Source: Vicinamibacterales bacterium
Lineage (GTDB): Bacteria; Acidobacteriota; Vicinamibacteria; Vicinamibacterales; UBA8438
Length of the DNA: 10,439 bases
NCBI GenBank assembly: GCA_030745255.1
Contig: JASLOY010000085.1
Span: 1-10,439, forward strand
Reading direction: 5' to 3'
Below the pieces are notes generated by a model. The model was not told the origin of the DNA and searched no databases. It saw nothing but the letters and a program-made list of their open reading frames with translations. The position numbers and the translations under genes are program-made. Shown here piece by piece: positions 1 through 6,515 of the stretch; position 1 is the stretch's first letter; every line of letters begins with the position of its first letter.

Positions 1-473
1 GTCTCGAGCACGACATCCTGGTCTTTTCCGGCGGCAGCTCGGTGGGCGAGCGTGACCTGACGCTCGACGTGATGCAGCGCAATGGGAAGATCCTGTTTCA
101 CGGCATCGCGGTCAAACCGGGCAGGCCGACCGCGTTCGGCACGATCGGCTCGATCCCGGTGCTCGGGATGCCGGGCTACCCCACCTCCTGTCTGTCGAAC
201 GCCTACATCCTGCTAGTGCCGGTGCTGCGACGACTGGCCCGCCTGCCGGTCTATCGGTTCCGCACCGTGTCGGTGCCCGCCTCGCAGAAGTTCGTCTCCA
301 CCACGAATCGACACCAGTTCTACACGGTCCGCGTCGTCGACGGGCTCGCCGTGCCCGCTTTCAAGGCATCGGGCGACATCACGAGCATGTCGCAGGCCGA
401 CGGTTACATCGAGATTCCGGCGCAGACCGAGCTCGTCGAGGAGGGAGAGACGGTCGAGGTGAAACTGTTCTAG
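1..473 (+). CDS. moeA: Molybdopterin molybdenumtransferase MoeA, C-terminal part (5' truncated by window edge)
   Basis: The reading frame is open from base 3 and ends at TAG 471-473; the N-terminal part lies outside the window. MoeA inserts molybdate into adenylylated molybdopterin in the last step of molybdenum cofactor synthesis in the cytoplasm. Family signatures are visible in order: the SGGSSVGERD stretch of the MoCF-binding domain III, then HGIAVKPGRPTAFG, then GMPGYPTS, a version of the conserved G-(L/M)-PG-(N/Y)-P-x-S motif. The remaining roughly 80 residues fit the beta-barrel domain IV, including the late S-G-D-ITSM-QADGYIEIP segment that is typical of MoeA C-termini. The GYPTSCLSNAY variant resembles actinobacterial and archaeal-type MoeA more than the E. 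coli GNPVS form; this is a judgement from memory. A hairpin starts 6 bases after the stop codon. The gene is convergent with the hydrolase at 591-1358. Confidence 0.93.
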   Translation, partial: LEHDILVFSGGSSVGERDLTLDVMQRNGKILFHGIAVKPGRPTAFGTIGSIPVLGMPGYPTSCLSNAYILLVPVLRRLARLPVYRFRTVSVPASQKFVSTTNRHQFYTVRVVDGLAVPAFKASGDITSMSQADGYIEIPAQTELVEEGETVEVKLF

Positions 474-479
474 TCTTAG

Positions 480-565
480 GTGGGGCTCCGCCCCACACCC
501 CGGCTCGGTCGCTTGCGGGGACCCCTACGCCCCGCGCCACTCCCTCGCGGGCGCGCACGTGCGCG
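480..565. repeat. Multi-hairpin GC-rich intergenic patch between convergent genes
   Basis: Three symmetrical elements lie in the 117-base gap between two converging stop codons. The first is GTGGGGC-TCC-GCCCCAC at 480-496, a perfect 7-bp stem starting 6 bases after the moeA stop. The second is GCGGGG at 515-520 pairing with CCCCGC at 530-535 across a 9-base loop. The third is the perfect 14-base palindrome CGCGCACGTGCGCG at 552-565. No T-run follows any stem, so a canonical intrinsic terminator is not shown. The patch could act as a two-way transcription end or be a copy of a dispersed extragenic palindromic element; a single window cannot decide between these. Confidence 0.45.
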
Positions 566-590
566 ACGTTCCGGCTGCGGGCGCCGTCCC

Positions 591-1358
591 CTACCACCGT
601 CCGTCTCGCCACTGATGCAGGATGTCGGACAGGTCCAGGTCTGGCGCGATCAAACAGATGTGGCCGTGTCCTTCCAGGACTTTGAGCGTCGACCCGGGCA
701 CCCGAGCCGCCATGTAGCGTGCCTGCTCGAGCGACGGCACCAGATGGTCGAGCTCGGCGGCCACGAAGAGGGCCGGCGACAACACCTCGCCTAGACGGTG
801 GCGGACGTCGTAACCCCTGAGCAGCCGGAGCCGGCCGAGATACCCATCCTTGGTAGCCGCGCGCGTCGCCGTGATGAACTTCCTGACGTCGCGCCGGTGG
901 GTATGCTTCGAGTGGAGGCGAAACGCCGTCAGCCGTCTCGCCAGCGGCATCGCACCCCACGGCACCATCCGCAGGCCATGAATCGCCAGTCGCAGCCGGA
1001 ATTGCGGTGTGAAGTAGGGGAACGAGTTGATGATGACGAGCGCCCGCACGCGATCCGGGTGGGCGAGAGCGAAGGTCAGCGACAACGCGCCGCCGAACGA
1101 CTCCCCGATGACGATGGCGCGCTCGGACGTTCCCGCCGCGGTGTCGACCACCTTCAACAGATCCTCGACGAGCAACTCCATGGTCGGCGCCGTGTCCCTG
1201 AGCGCGTAGGTCGCCACGCGATGCGAACGGGCCAACAACCCGGCCTGACGATGAAACAGCTGCCCGGCGCCGTCGAGTCCCGGTACCAACACCAGCGGTG
1301 TTCCGTCGCCACGAATTTGCAGGCGGTCGTCGTAATCGCCTCTTGACTCCAAACTCAT
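591..1358 (-). CDS. Alpha/beta-fold hydrolase
   Basis: 255 residues if translation starts at ATG 1358-1356. A GTG two codons further upstream (1364) keeps the frame, but AGGA lies only 3 bases before that GTG and 9 bases before the ATG, so the ATG is preferred. The alpha/beta hydrolase layout is clear: VPGLDG near residues 25-30 takes the place of the oxyanion HG motif, the nucleophile elbow is GESFGG with Ser87, the acid is probably Asp204 in AELDHLVPS, and the catalytic His is 231 or 233 in EGHGH. A helical cap region rich in Arg and His falls between residues 115 and 190. The length is usual for the family. No substrate can be named; esterases, lipases and C-C bond hydrolases share these signatures. 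There is no signal peptide, so it is probably cytoplasmic. It is divergent from the gene at 1419 with a 60-base gap and has no obvious functional partner beside it. Confidence 0.88.
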   Translation of the reverse strand: MSLESRGDYDDRLQIRGDGTPLVLVPGLDGAGQLFHRQAGLLARSHRVATYALRDTAPTMELLVEDLLKVVDTAAGTSERAIVIGESFGGALSLTFALAHPDRVRALVIINSFPYFTPQFRLRLAIHGLRMVPWGAMPLARRLTAFRLHSKHTHRRDVRKFITATRAATKDGYLGRLRLLRGYDVRHRLGEVLSPALFVAAELDHLVPSLEQARYMAARVPGSTLKVLEGHGHICLIAPDLDLSDILHQWRDGRW

Positions 1359-1418
1359 CGCCACCGATCCTGACGCTGGACTCGCGACGCCGGATCATCA
1401 GACCGCCCCTGCTCGGAC

Positions 1419-2156
1419 ATGACACCAGACTCCTCTACGGGCCGCACCAATCGGTTGACCGTTGTCTGGCGGGTCGCCTGGACCGCCGTCACCATCTGCA
1501 TCGTCCAGGGCGCGGTCTGCGGACTGGCGGTGCTCCCGGTCATGCTGCTCTGGTCCCGCCTCATCGGGTGGCAGGGCCCCGATCCGGCCACGCGGCTTCT
1601 GGTCTACAGCCTCATGGTTGCACCGTCATATGTGCTGTTCGCCGTCTTCCTGATGGGTCTGTCACCCCTGGCGACGAAACTCACCGGCTGGCGCACGCCA
1701 CCGCGCGCCGACATGCGGATTGCCGATCTTGGCTGGCCGTTGCTCGACTGGGTCCGCTACATGGTTGCCATCCACATCGTACGGTTCTTCGCCGGCACGC
1801 TGTTTCGTGGCTCGCCGCTGTGGACCGCGTATCTGCGACTCAACGGTGCGCGGCTCGGGCGCCGGGTCTATGTCAACAGCCTGGCGGTCAGCGACCACAG
1901 CCAGCTCACTTTCGGCGACGATGTCGTGATTGGCTCCGACGTGCACGTCTCCGGTCACACGGTCGAGGGCGGCCTGGTCAAGACCGCCCCGGTGCGGCTA
2001 GGCGATCGCGTGACGATTGGTCTTGGCACGGTGGTCAACATCGACGTCGAGGCGGGCCCCAATTGCCAGATCGGCGCGCTCAGCCTGGTGCCGAAGCATA
2101 GTCGACTGGACGGCGGCGCCGTCTACGTGGGCATCCCCGTCGCCCGCCTCACTTGA
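1419..2156 (+). CDS. Membrane-anchored left-handed beta-helix (hexapeptide) acyltransferase-like protein
   Basis: 245 residues from ATG 1419; the sequence before it is a weak ribosome site. The N-terminal half holds two long hydrophobic stretches at about residues 17-48 and 60-85, so the protein is likely anchored in the inner membrane. From about residue 138 to the end there are hexapeptide-type turns (LNGARLG, LTFGDDVVIG, VRLGDRVTIG, GPNCQIG, then GGAVYVGIPV) that build a left-handed beta-helix. His160 in VSDH and His180 in VSGHTVEGG are candidate catalytic residues. The arrangement recalls the C-terminal membrane plus beta-helix part of Pls/PosA-type NRPS-like proteins, here as a free-standing protein. 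The substrate is unknown; envelope lipid or polysaccharide acylation is a guess. Its last 8 bases overlap the 3' end of the convergent universal stress protein gene. Confidence 0.8.
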   Translation: MTPDSSTGRTNRLTVVWRVAWTAVTICIVQGAVCGLAVLPVMLLWSRLIGWQGPDPATRLLVYSLMVAPSYVLFAVFLMGLSPLATKLTGWRTPPRADMRIADLGWPLLDWVRYMVAIHIVRFFAGTLFRGSPLWTAYLRLNGARLGRRVYVNSLAVSDHSQLTFGDDVVIGSDVHVSGHTVEGGLVKTAPVRLGDRVTIGLGTVVNIDVEAGPNCQIGALSLVPKHSRLDGGAVYVGIPVARLT

Positions 2157-2568
2157 CCAGCAGCACCGGGCAGGCCACCAGCAGACCGACCTTGTAGCTG
2201 AGCGTTCCCCAGCCCGCCGCGGGATCGTCTCGATTGACCGCGTGCGACGCCAGCACCACCAAGTCGATTCCCCGTTCCTCACTGAGCCGCAACACCTCAG
2301 TGGCCGGCGCGCCGTAAGCCACTTCCATCCGCACTTCTACATGGGCATCGGTGTGCCGGGCAGCCAGCGCAGCAAGCCGCTTACGCACACGAGTCTCCAG
2401 CTCGGCGTAGAACGACTGCATCTCGTCGAACTCGACCCCCTGAATCGTCTGGATGACGTGGAGCAGCGTTACGGTACCGCCGGCCTGTTTCGCCAGGTCG
2501 ATGGCAACATCGACGGCGCGTTCGGCCCGTTCGCTCAGGTCGGTTGGAAGCAGGATGTGCTTGAACAT
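2149..2568 (-). CDS. Universal stress protein (UspA family), single domain, degenerate ATP motif
   Basis: 139 residues. The open frame extends further upstream to 2670, but ATG 2568-2566 is chosen because GGAGG lies 5 bases before it and the protein then begins with the family's usual opening, FKHILLPTDLS. The Usp fold is supported by that start, by the acidic-to-hydrophobic strand IDLVVLASHA near residues 101-110, and by the ending CPVLLVK. ATP-binding Usp proteins carry G-x2-G-x9-G(S/T). Here the first two glycines are replaced (ASHA), and only the final Gly-Thr (about 121-122, in WGTLSYKV) remains. The protein therefore probably belongs to the non-ATP-binding branch. It is cytoplasmic and presumably a stress or growth-arrest factor; no specific role can be read. 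It is the last of the co-directional minus-strand genes that begin with mqnE, and it converges on the beta-helix gene with an 8-base overlap. Confidence 0.9.
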   Translation of the reverse strand: MFKHILLPTDLSERAERAVDVAIDLAKQAGGTVTLLHVIQTIQGVEFDEMQSFYAELETRVRKRLAALAARHTDAHVEVRMEVAYGAPATEVLRLSEERGIDLVVLASHAVNRDDPAAGWGTLSYKVGLLVACPVLLVK

Positions 2569-2765
2569 GCGGTCCTCCGACTTAGACAATGCATGCTCCG
2601 TTCCGCGCCGAGCGGTCGCCTCGAGACCGCCGGTGCGCCCAGCCGGGCGCCCCCGGTGGCGACGACGCACAACCGCCCGTGACGGCGGGGAAAATCCCCA
2701 ATCGGGAGGCGACGCGATGGGAACAAATCCGCTCCATCAGGTGGCAAAGACGGAGCGCTCGTGCA

Positions 2766-3230
2766 CTAACGTTTGCCGACCTTGCGCTCGTACTCGGGTT
2801 CGAGCAGGTCGGCGGTGTGGAGGTCGAAGGCGCCGGCCGTCTGCTGGTAGCCGCCGCGGAACTCCGCGTGACAGCGGTAGCACACGGTCAGGTCGCTGAG
2901 ACGACCGTAAATGAAGAGGTCCACTAGCGTGGCGGCTGCGAGAACGCCGTAGGCGATCAGGTCCAGACCGAAGTAGTAGAAGCCGGCGCTGATGAGCGCG
3001 CCAATGACGACGACGGTCACCCCGAGCTTCGGGTCGAAGTCCTTCCGCCTGTAGAAATCGCCGCCCTCGCACACCGGGCAGCGGTCGACCTGACGGTCGG
3101 CTCGGACAGCCTCAGAGAAAGTCAGCATGAACGCCTGCCGACAACTGCCGCAGTCGATCTGTTCCGACTCCTCGGCCGGTGTGACCGGCAGCGCGCTCCC
3201 ACACTGATGACAACGGACGGTAACTTCCAT
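2766..3230 (-). CDS. Zinc-ribbon protein with two transmembrane segments, function unknown
   Basis: 154 residues from ATG 3230-3228, with no clear Shine-Dalgarno sequence. Four CxxC pairs are visible: Cys7/10, Cys27/30, Cys51/54 and Cys117/120. The first two probably form one rubredoxin-like zinc ribbon (CHQC and CGSC). The third (CPVC) and fourth (CYRCH) flank a hydrophobic hairpin at about residues 69-87 and 89-108, so they could close a second zinc or iron site on one membrane face. An acidic and basic tail follows. Proteins of this shape are widespread as hypothetical genes in Acidobacteriota, to my recollection, but I know no characterised member. The gene lies between the 8-TM protein gene (104 bases upstream) and the universal stress protein gene (197 bases downstream) on the same strand. 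Redox sensing or membrane protein quality control would fit the cysteines, but this is speculation. Confidence 0.75.
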   Translation of the reverse strand: MEVTVRCHQCGSALPVTPAEESEQIDCGSCRQAFMLTFSEAVRADRQVDRCPVCEGGDFYRRKDFDPKLGVTVVVIGALISAGFYYFGLDLIAYGVLAAATLVDLFIYGRLSDLTVCYRCHAEFRGGYQQTAGAFDLHTADLLEPEYERKVGKR

Positions 3231-3297
3231 GGAATGTGTCGCGGCTTGAATCTGAAGCCGGCGAAGCCCTCAGATGTCTCCTGCTGCTGAGTCTTTC

Positions 3298-3325
3298 TTC
3301 TGACTTCTCACTTCTGATTTCTGAC
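3298..3325. repeat. Heptanucleotide tandem repeat, TTCTGAC type
   Basis: Four consecutive 7-base units in strict register: TTCTGAC, TTCTCAC, TTCTGAT and TTCTGAC. On the minus strand the consensus reads GTCAGAA. A poorer unit flanks each side. The repeat sits 9 bases past the stop of the 8-TM membrane protein gene, in the 104-base spacer before the zinc-ribbon gene. Confidence 0.6.
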
Positions 3326-3334
3326 CTCTGGTGG

Positions 3335-4141
3335 CTACACTGGCACCGTCGTGGCCAGCAGCAGATATTTCGCCAGCACCTCGCCGACCATGACCGTGAA
3401 GAAGTCGACGTAGAGAATGCCGGTGGCCGACTGGGTGGCCTGAATCTTGGCGGTTTCCCACGTCATATAGGCCAGGACGGCCGGCCCCAACAGACCAAAC
3501 AGGATCCGCTGCCAGAAGAACACCCCATCGATCGAGAAGATGTAGCGGTCGAAACCTGGCTCCGGCAGCTCCGCGACGACGATCGCCCACCACACGGCGG
3601 CCGACACCACCAAAATGCGCGCCGCGGTCGACCCGATATGGAACTTCACCACCAATTTCAGGTGGGCAACCGGCATCTTGGGCAGCACGAGATACCAGTG
3701 CCCCAGGCTCATCGCGGTGCAGCTGCCGCCAAGCAGCGCGCTCGAGGTTGCGAAGCTCGCGACCGTCAGCGCGGCCGCCAGGGTCGAGGCACCGGCTGAG
3801 ATGGCCAGGGCCTGGGCTACGAGCGCGATGCCGCCGGCGGCGACGGCCGTCGACAGCAAGATTGTCCGCAGCGCGTATGCGACTCGGCCGATGGTGGCCC
3901 AGTAGAGCAGGCTGGCAGCGGCGACCACGATGACGGCGAGAAACGCCAGACCCTGCGCGTCAGACGAAAGGATGACTTCGTCGGGCCGGAACGCGAGCGC
4001 CACGAGGAGCAACGTACCGGCCAGGCCGGCATTGAACCGAAAGAACTTCACGCCGGCTTCGCGGTTGACCAGCAGCAGCGTGAAGACGATGCCGATGCCG
4101 AGATGGGCAAGAAACAGGAAGAGTACGAAGGACAGGGTCAT
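3335..4141 (-). CDS. Conserved multi-pass membrane protein, about 8 TM, function unknown
   Basis: 268 residues from ATG 4141-4139, without a visible ribosome site. Roughly eight hydrophobic segments can be drawn, near residues 4-24, 36-52, 65-81, 92-114, 120-140, 170-190, 207-228 and 240-262. There is no signal peptide beyond the first segment. Polar residues that look functional are GHWYLV (147-152), a second His in KFHIG (168), acidic Glu191, Glu193 and Asp198 in an external loop, and the terminal motif QSATGILYVDFF with Glu254 inside the last helix. Paired histidines near membrane boundaries can ligate heme or copper, but nothing here proves cofactor binding. I do not recognise the family beyond having seen similar hypothetical proteins in Acidobacteriota. 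It lies 126 bases downstream of sodA and upstream of the zinc-ribbon gene, all on the minus strand, and degenerate heptamer repeats border it on both sides. Confidence 0.75.
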   Translation of the reverse strand: MTLSFVLFLFLAHLGIGIVFTLLLVNREAGVKFFRFNAGLAGTLLLVALAFRPDEVILSSDAQGLAFLAVIVVAAASLLYWATIGRVAYALRTILLSTAVAAGGIALVAQALAISAGASTLAAALTVASFATSSALLGGSCTAMSLGHWYLVLPKMPVAHLKLVVKFHIGSTAARILVVSAAVWWAIVVAELPEPGFDRYIFSIDGVFFWQRILFGLLGPAVLAYMTWETAKIQATQSATGILYVDFFTVMVGEVLAKYLLLATTVPV

Positions 4142-4164
4142 GGGGTCGCGCGCTGTGTGCGCGC

Positions 4165-4199
4165 ATCAGGAGTCAGGACACAAGAGTCAGGAGGCGGGA
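4165..4199. repeat. Degenerate heptanucleotide repeat, GTCAGGA type
   Basis: Five units in 7-base register: ATCAGGA, GTCAGGA, CACAAGA, GTCAGGA and GGCGGGA, followed by a purine-rich continuation. It resembles the repeat at 3298-3325 but lies in the opposite orientation and on the other side of the 8-TM gene. It occupies the spacer between sodA and that gene. Confidence 0.45.
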
Positions 4200-4205
4200 G
4201 AAGGA

Positions 4206-4237
4206 GAGGCCGGGTGCGGACGGCGCAACCCGGCCTC
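4206..4237 (-). terminator. Candidate transcription terminator hairpin after sodA
   Basis: GAGGCCGGG at 4206-4214 pairs with CCCGGCCTC at 4229-4237, and TGCG at 4215-4218 pairs with CGCA at 4224-4227. This gives about 13 bp with one bulged base and a 5-base loop. The stem lies 30 bases past the sodA stop. In the sodA transcript it is followed by a pyrimidine-rich stretch (TCCTTCTCCC), not a pure U-run, so it could be a GC-rich terminator or a 3' stabilising hairpin. If it terminates, the downstream membrane genes need their own promoter. Confidence 0.5.
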
Positions 4238-4267
4238 CATCCATCGAGCCATCCCACCACCAACGGA

Positions 4268-4867
4268 TCAACCGAGACGGCGGTTCACATCCGCCCAGTT
4301 CACGACGTTCCACCAGGCGGCGATGTAATCGGGTCGACGGTTCTGGTAGTTCAGGTAGTAGGCGTGCTCCCAGACATCGAGCCCGAGCACCGCGGTCTTG
4401 CCGCTCATTGCCGGACAATCCTGGTTGGGCGACGACTCGATCGAGACGGACCCGCCGTCGGCGACAAGCCATGCCCAGCCGCTGCCGAAACGCCCAACCG
4501 CCGCGGCCGCGAACTGCTCCTTGAAGCTGTCGAAGCTCCCGAAGGCGCCGTTGATCGCGTCAGCGATCTGACCGGTCGGCGCGCCGCCGGCACCCGGCGC
4601 CATGACCTGCCAGAACAGGGTGTGGTTCGCGTGGCCACCGCCGTTGTTGCGGACGGCGGTGCGAATCCCTTCCGGCAGTGCATCGAGGTCACCAATGAGC
4701 TCCTCGATGCTCTTGTTCTGCAGGTCAGCATGCGACTCGAGCGCGCCGTTCAGCTTGGCCACGTAGGCCGCGTGGTGCTTGCCGTGGTGGATGCGCATTG
4801 TCTGCTCATCAATGTGCGGGGCCAGGGCGTCAAAGTCGTAAGGCAACGCGGGAAGTTCGTGTGCCAT
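4268..4867 (-). CDS. sodA: Superoxide dismutase, Mn type
   Basis: 199 residues from ATG 4867-4865, preceded by AAGGAGAG, a strong ribosome site. The enzyme converts superoxide to oxygen and hydrogen peroxide. All metal ligands are present: His27 (in RIHHGKHH), His82 (in GGGHANHTLFW), Asp164 and His168 (in DVWEHAYY). Mn preference is suggested by the GGHANH segment and by Gln149 in NQDCP, which matches the position of the active-site Gln146 of E. coli MnSOD; iron enzymes supply this glutamine from another position. Cambialistic activity cannot be excluded from sequence. There is no signal peptide, so it is cytoplasmic, and the length is standard. The gene follows mqnE by 125 bases on the same strand, and a GC-rich hairpin follows its stop codon. 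Confidence 0.97.
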   Translation of the reverse strand: MAHELPALPYDFDALAPHIDEQTMRIHHGKHHAAYVAKLNGALESHADLQNKSIEELIGDLDALPEGIRTAVRNNGGGHANHTLFWQVMAPGAGGAPTGQIADAINGAFGSFDSFKEQFAAAAVGRFGSGWAWLVADGGSVSIESSPNQDCPAMSGKTAVLGLDVWEHAYYLNYQNRRPDYIAAWWNVVNWADVNRRLG

Positions 4868-4954
4868 GGGAAACTCTCCTTCTCGAATAGGGTTGAGGGA
4901 CTCGAAAGCTGTGGGATGATCCGTGTCCAGTCGGCAGGGACACGCGGCGGCTGA

Positions 4955-4960
4955 ATTCTA
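4955..4960 (-). promoter_or_regulatory. sodA: Possible -10 element of a sodA promoter
   Basis: On the minus strand TAGAAT occurs 88 bases before the sodA ATG, with TCGACC 18 bases further upstream as a poor -35. The 125-base spacer after mqnE and the strong ribosome site support separate transcription of sodA. The match alone is weak. Confidence 0.25.
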
Positions 4961-4992
4961 CCGGATAGGATGACACCCGGTCGAGCGCCAGC

Positions 4993-6093
4993 TCATGCCG
5001 ACATCGAAACGACGTTGTAGAGTGTGTCGCGCTCCACGGGGTCGCGGCCCGCAACCCGGATCAGACGGCAGATGTCCTCGGTCGTCAGCGCCACCGGGGT
5101 CCGCGCGCCGGCCATATGGTAGATCTGCTCCTCCTGCACCGTGCCATCGAGATCGTCCACCCCGAACCACAACGCCGTCTGGGCCGTCTCGACCCCGGTG
5201 GCGACCCAGAACGCCTTGATGTGCGGCACATTGTCGAGCATCAGCCGAGCAACCGCGTGCACGCGGAGGGTGTCGGCCGCGGTCGGTGCCGGCAGCTTCC
5301 GCATCTGATTATTGTCGGGGTGGAATGCCAGCGGAATGAACGCCTGGAACCCGCCGGTCTCGTCCTGCAGCGCCCGGGCCCGCAGCATGTGATCGACCCG
5401 CTCCTCGGCGGTCTCGATGTGCCCGTAGAGCATCGTGACGTTCGACCGCATGCCAAGTCGGTGCGCCGTCCGATGGATGTCCAGATACCGCTCGGTGCCG
5501 CACTTGTCGTGACACAGCTTGCGGCGCACCCGTTCGGCGAACACCTCGGCGCCGCCCCCCGGCAACGAGTCGAGTCCGGCCGCCATCAGCTCGGTGAGCA
5601 CCTGCTCATCGGTACGGCCATAGAGATCGGCAAAGAAGGCGATCTCGACTGCCGTGAAGCACTTGAGATGCACATCGGGACGAATCCGCTTCAGGCCCCG
5701 CAACAACTCGAGGTAGTAGTCGAACGGCAGGTCGGGGTGGAGCCCGTTGACCACGTGCACTTCGGTGATCGACTGGCGCTGCCGCGCGCGCAGCTTGTCC
5801 CACACCTTTTCGAGGCTCAGGGTGTAGGCGCCGTCGTCTCCGGGCTGCAACCGCGCGAACGAGCAGAACAGACAGCTCGCCACGCACACGTTGGTCGCCT
5901 CGATTCGGATGTTGTGATTGAAAAAAGTCTGACCGGCGTGTCGCTTCTCTCGCTCGCGGTTGGCCAGCCAGCCGACGGCGAGCAGGTCCGGACAGGCGAA
6001 CAGCCGCGTGCCGTCGTCGAGGTCGAGCCGGATTCCGGCGTCGAGCTTGTCGGCGATGTCGCGCAATCCGGTGGTTTCGAGCCGTGACCGCAT
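4993..6093 (-). CDS. mqnE: Aminofutalosine synthase MqnE (radical SAM)
   Basis: 366 residues from ATG 6093-6091. The frame continues upstream to a TTG at 6165, but the extra segment lacks family features and a promoter candidate lies inside it. MqnE joins 3-[(1-carboxyvinyl)oxy]benzoate with S-adenosylmethionine to make aminofutalosine, an early step of the futalosine route to menaquinone. The radical SAM cluster motif is CVASCLFC, with Cys70, Cys74 and Cys77, inside the typical IRIEATNVC context. Strong MqnE signatures follow: VNGLHPDLPFDYY, LKCFTAVEI, GLDSLPGGGAEVF, TMLYGHIET and QDETGGFQAFIPLAFHP. Together these separate it from the paralogue MqnC. The length is normal. Other mqn genes are not in the window. 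It is divergent from the cobalamin operon and is followed by sodA on the same strand. Confidence 0.95.
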   Translation of the reverse strand: MRSRLETTGLRDIADKLDAGIRLDLDDGTRLFACPDLLAVGWLANREREKRHAGQTFFNHNIRIEATNVCVASCLFCSFARLQPGDDGAYTLSLEKVWDKLRARQRQSITEVHVVNGLHPDLPFDYYLELLRGLKRIRPDVHLKCFTAVEIAFFADLYGRTDEQVLTELMAAGLDSLPGGGAEVFAERVRRKLCHDKCGTERYLDIHRTAHRLGMRSNVTMLYGHIETAEERVDHMLRARALQDETGGFQAFIPLAFHPDNNQMRKLPAPTAADTLRVHAVARLMLDNVPHIKAFWVATGVETAQTALWFGVDDLDGTVQEEQIYHMAGARTPVALTTEDICRLIRVAGRDPVERDTLYNVVSMSA

Positions 6094-6135
6094 GGTTCCA
6101 GAGGTCTCTGCCTCGCAGAGCGCCGCAGAACGGAC

Positions 6136-6165
6136 ATCGTACGACGGAGCCGCTGCCCCAGGCAA
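6136..6165 (-). promoter_or_regulatory. mqnE: Possible mqnE promoter
   Basis: Minus strand: TTGCCT (6165-6160) and TACGAT (6141-6136) are separated by 18 bases. Transcription would start near 6129, giving a leader of about 36 bases before the ATG at 6093. Matches to the sigma-70 consensus are partial, 3 of 6 and 4 of 6. Confidence 0.3.
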
Positions 6166-6212
6166 CCGCCCTTCGCCTCCGCCCCCGGCTTTCGAGGATT
6201 CTGGAGGTCGTC

Positions 6213-6241
6213 AACGTGCAGGCGACCGGCCATGCTATACT
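6213..6241 (+). promoter_or_regulatory. Extended -10 promoter of the cobalamin riboswitch operon
   Basis: TGCTATACT at 6233-6241 is an extended -10 box, TGn followed by TATACT (5 of 6 matches to TATAAT). The region one helical spacer upstream (around 6213-6218) has no good -35, which extended -10 promoters tolerate. The predicted start, about 6248, falls exactly where the riboswitch sequence begins. Confidence 0.55.
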
Positions 6242-6245
6242 CCGA

Positions 6246-6478
6246 GGCTGCAACCCGACGCTTCCCGGCGGCCAAGGGAAGTGGGTGTAAAGCCCACACG
6301 GTCCCGCCACTGTAAGTGGGGAGTGGAACGGCGCTCAGGCGCCCTCGTCTATCGGCTTGAGAGGCCGACACCGGCGAGGAGGCCCGTCACTGCATTCGAC
6401 CGAATGCGGGAAGACGATGCCGTTCCGCGGTGATCCGCAAGTCAGGAAACCTGGCCATCGGGCTCGTCCTTTCGCCCG
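6246..6478 (+). promoter_or_regulatory. Cobalamin (vitamin B12) riboswitch
   Basis: The conserved core is complete. CTTCCC...GGGAAG is followed by GTGGG-TGTAAAG-CCCAC (6281-6297), the nearly invariant ACGGTCCCGCCACTGTAAG (6297-6315), and the B12 box AAGTCAGGAAACCTGGCC (6439-6456). Between these lie peripheral arms such as GGCGC-TCAG-GCGCC (6330-6343), TCGGC/GCCGA (6352-6368) and GCATTC/GAATGC (6392-6407). After the B12 box, CGGGC (6459-6463) and GCCCG (6474-6478) form a P13-like hairpin. Its loop contains CTTT (6469-6472), which can pair with AAAG (6289-6292) of the L5-like loop, as expected for the kissing-loop switch. The element precedes btuDCF and should reduce their expression when cobalamin is bound. 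The exact ligand form (adenosyl, methyl or hydroxy) is not decided here. Confidence 0.95.
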
Positions 6479-6515
6479 TTCGTGACTGAACAGGCACGGC
6501 GCGTGGTTACGCCGG

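Noticed and set aside
379..1425. Long minus-strand open frame of 348 codons across moeA, the hydrolase and the start of the beta-helix gene
   Set aside because: It is very rich in Arg, Gly and Pro, has no recognisable domain, and covers the hydrolase in another frame; it is typical antisense or shadow reading in GC-rich DNA.
2569..2670. Upstream start that would lengthen the universal stress protein by 34 residues
   Set aside because: The added segment is Arg-rich and unlike the family; the ATG at 2568 has a strong GGAGG ribosome site.
3231..3334. CRISPR array, suggested by the short repeats
   Set aside because: The units are 7 bases and directly tandem, without spacers, so this is a simple heptamer repeat.
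5116..6087. Long plus-strand open frame of 323 codons opposite mqnE
   Set aside because: It lies entirely antisense to a gene with strong MqnE signatures and shows no domain of its own.
6094..6165. Upstream TTG start that would lengthen mqnE by 24 residues
   Set aside because: The added residues lack family similarity, TTG is a rare start, and a promoter candidate with a start near 6129 would leave the TTG outside the transcript.
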